A stretch of DNA of 5,425 nucleotides from NCBI GenBank assembly GCA_027310845.1, contig DAIDAB010000144.1, positions 1-5,425 on the forward strand, in the 5' to 3' direction. Below, in pieces: positions 5,399-5,425 of this stretch. A program made the position numbers and the translations under genes. Numbering within the stretch: position 1 is the first letter of the stretch; each line of letters starts with the position of its first letter. The notes under the pieces were generated by a model. The model did not search any database and was not told the DNA's origin. It worked only from the letters and a program-made list of their open reading frames with translations. The stretch comes from a bacterium. Its GTDB lineage: Archaea > Thermoproteota > Nitrososphaeria > Nitrososphaerales > CADDZS01.

Positions 5399-5425
5399 CA
5401 ATGGCTTTCACACTCGGTACAGATC

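Noticed and set aside
5401..5425. Possible start of a plus-strand gene (ATG followed by AFTLGTD)
   Set aside because: Only eight codons are visible, there is no ribosome site, and the AT-rich element upstream is too close to act as its TATA box.
5362..5425. Possible C-terminal end of a minus-strand gene with CTECESHC, resembling a zinc ribbon
   Set aside because: About twenty codons in one of three possible frames, with no second cysteine pair visible; the window edge prevents any decision.

Overview
The window looks archaeal. The clearest sign is the translation signal of the acyl-CoA dehydrogenase gene: GGTGAT, complementary to the archaeal 16S 3' end, lies 5 nt before a TTG start that directly follows an in-frame stop. 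AT-rich TATA-like boxes stand at plausible distances upstream of the genes. Base composition is moderate, and start codons vary (TTG, TTG, probably GTG, ATG). A mesophilic or moderately thermophilic heterotrophic archaeon (Thermoproteota/Nitrososphaeria-like or Thermoplasmata-like) would fit, but no lineage marker is present, so the assignment is inference.

Layout. On the minus strand, read right to left from about 1955, lie an acyl-CoA dehydrogenase, a CoxG-family SRPBCC protein, and the first part of an HD-domain phosphohydrolase (YfbR/HDDC2-like) that runs off the left edge. The three are co-oriented and closely spaced and may form one transcription unit. A 177-bp divergent intergenic region (1956-2132) separates the dehydrogenase from a plus-strand membrane transporter of the APC (amino acid-polyamine-organocation) superfamily. 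It is 618 residues long, with extra membrane segments at both ends. A short convergent gap (3990-4083) follows, then a minus-strand family III (CaiB/BaiF) CoA-transferase. The last ~150 bases on the right hold its promoter region and no gene that can be supported.

How the genes may work together. A permease, a CoA-transferase and an FAD-dependent acyl-CoA dehydrogenase are the parts expected for taking up an amino acid or other organic acid, activating it by CoA exchange and starting its oxidation. The sequence does not fix the substrate. The CoxG-like protein has no CO-dehydrogenase subunits beside it in this window, so its pairing with an acyl-CoA dehydrogenase is the most interesting contextual feature. 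No mobile element, CRISPR array, tRNA or rRNA was seen.
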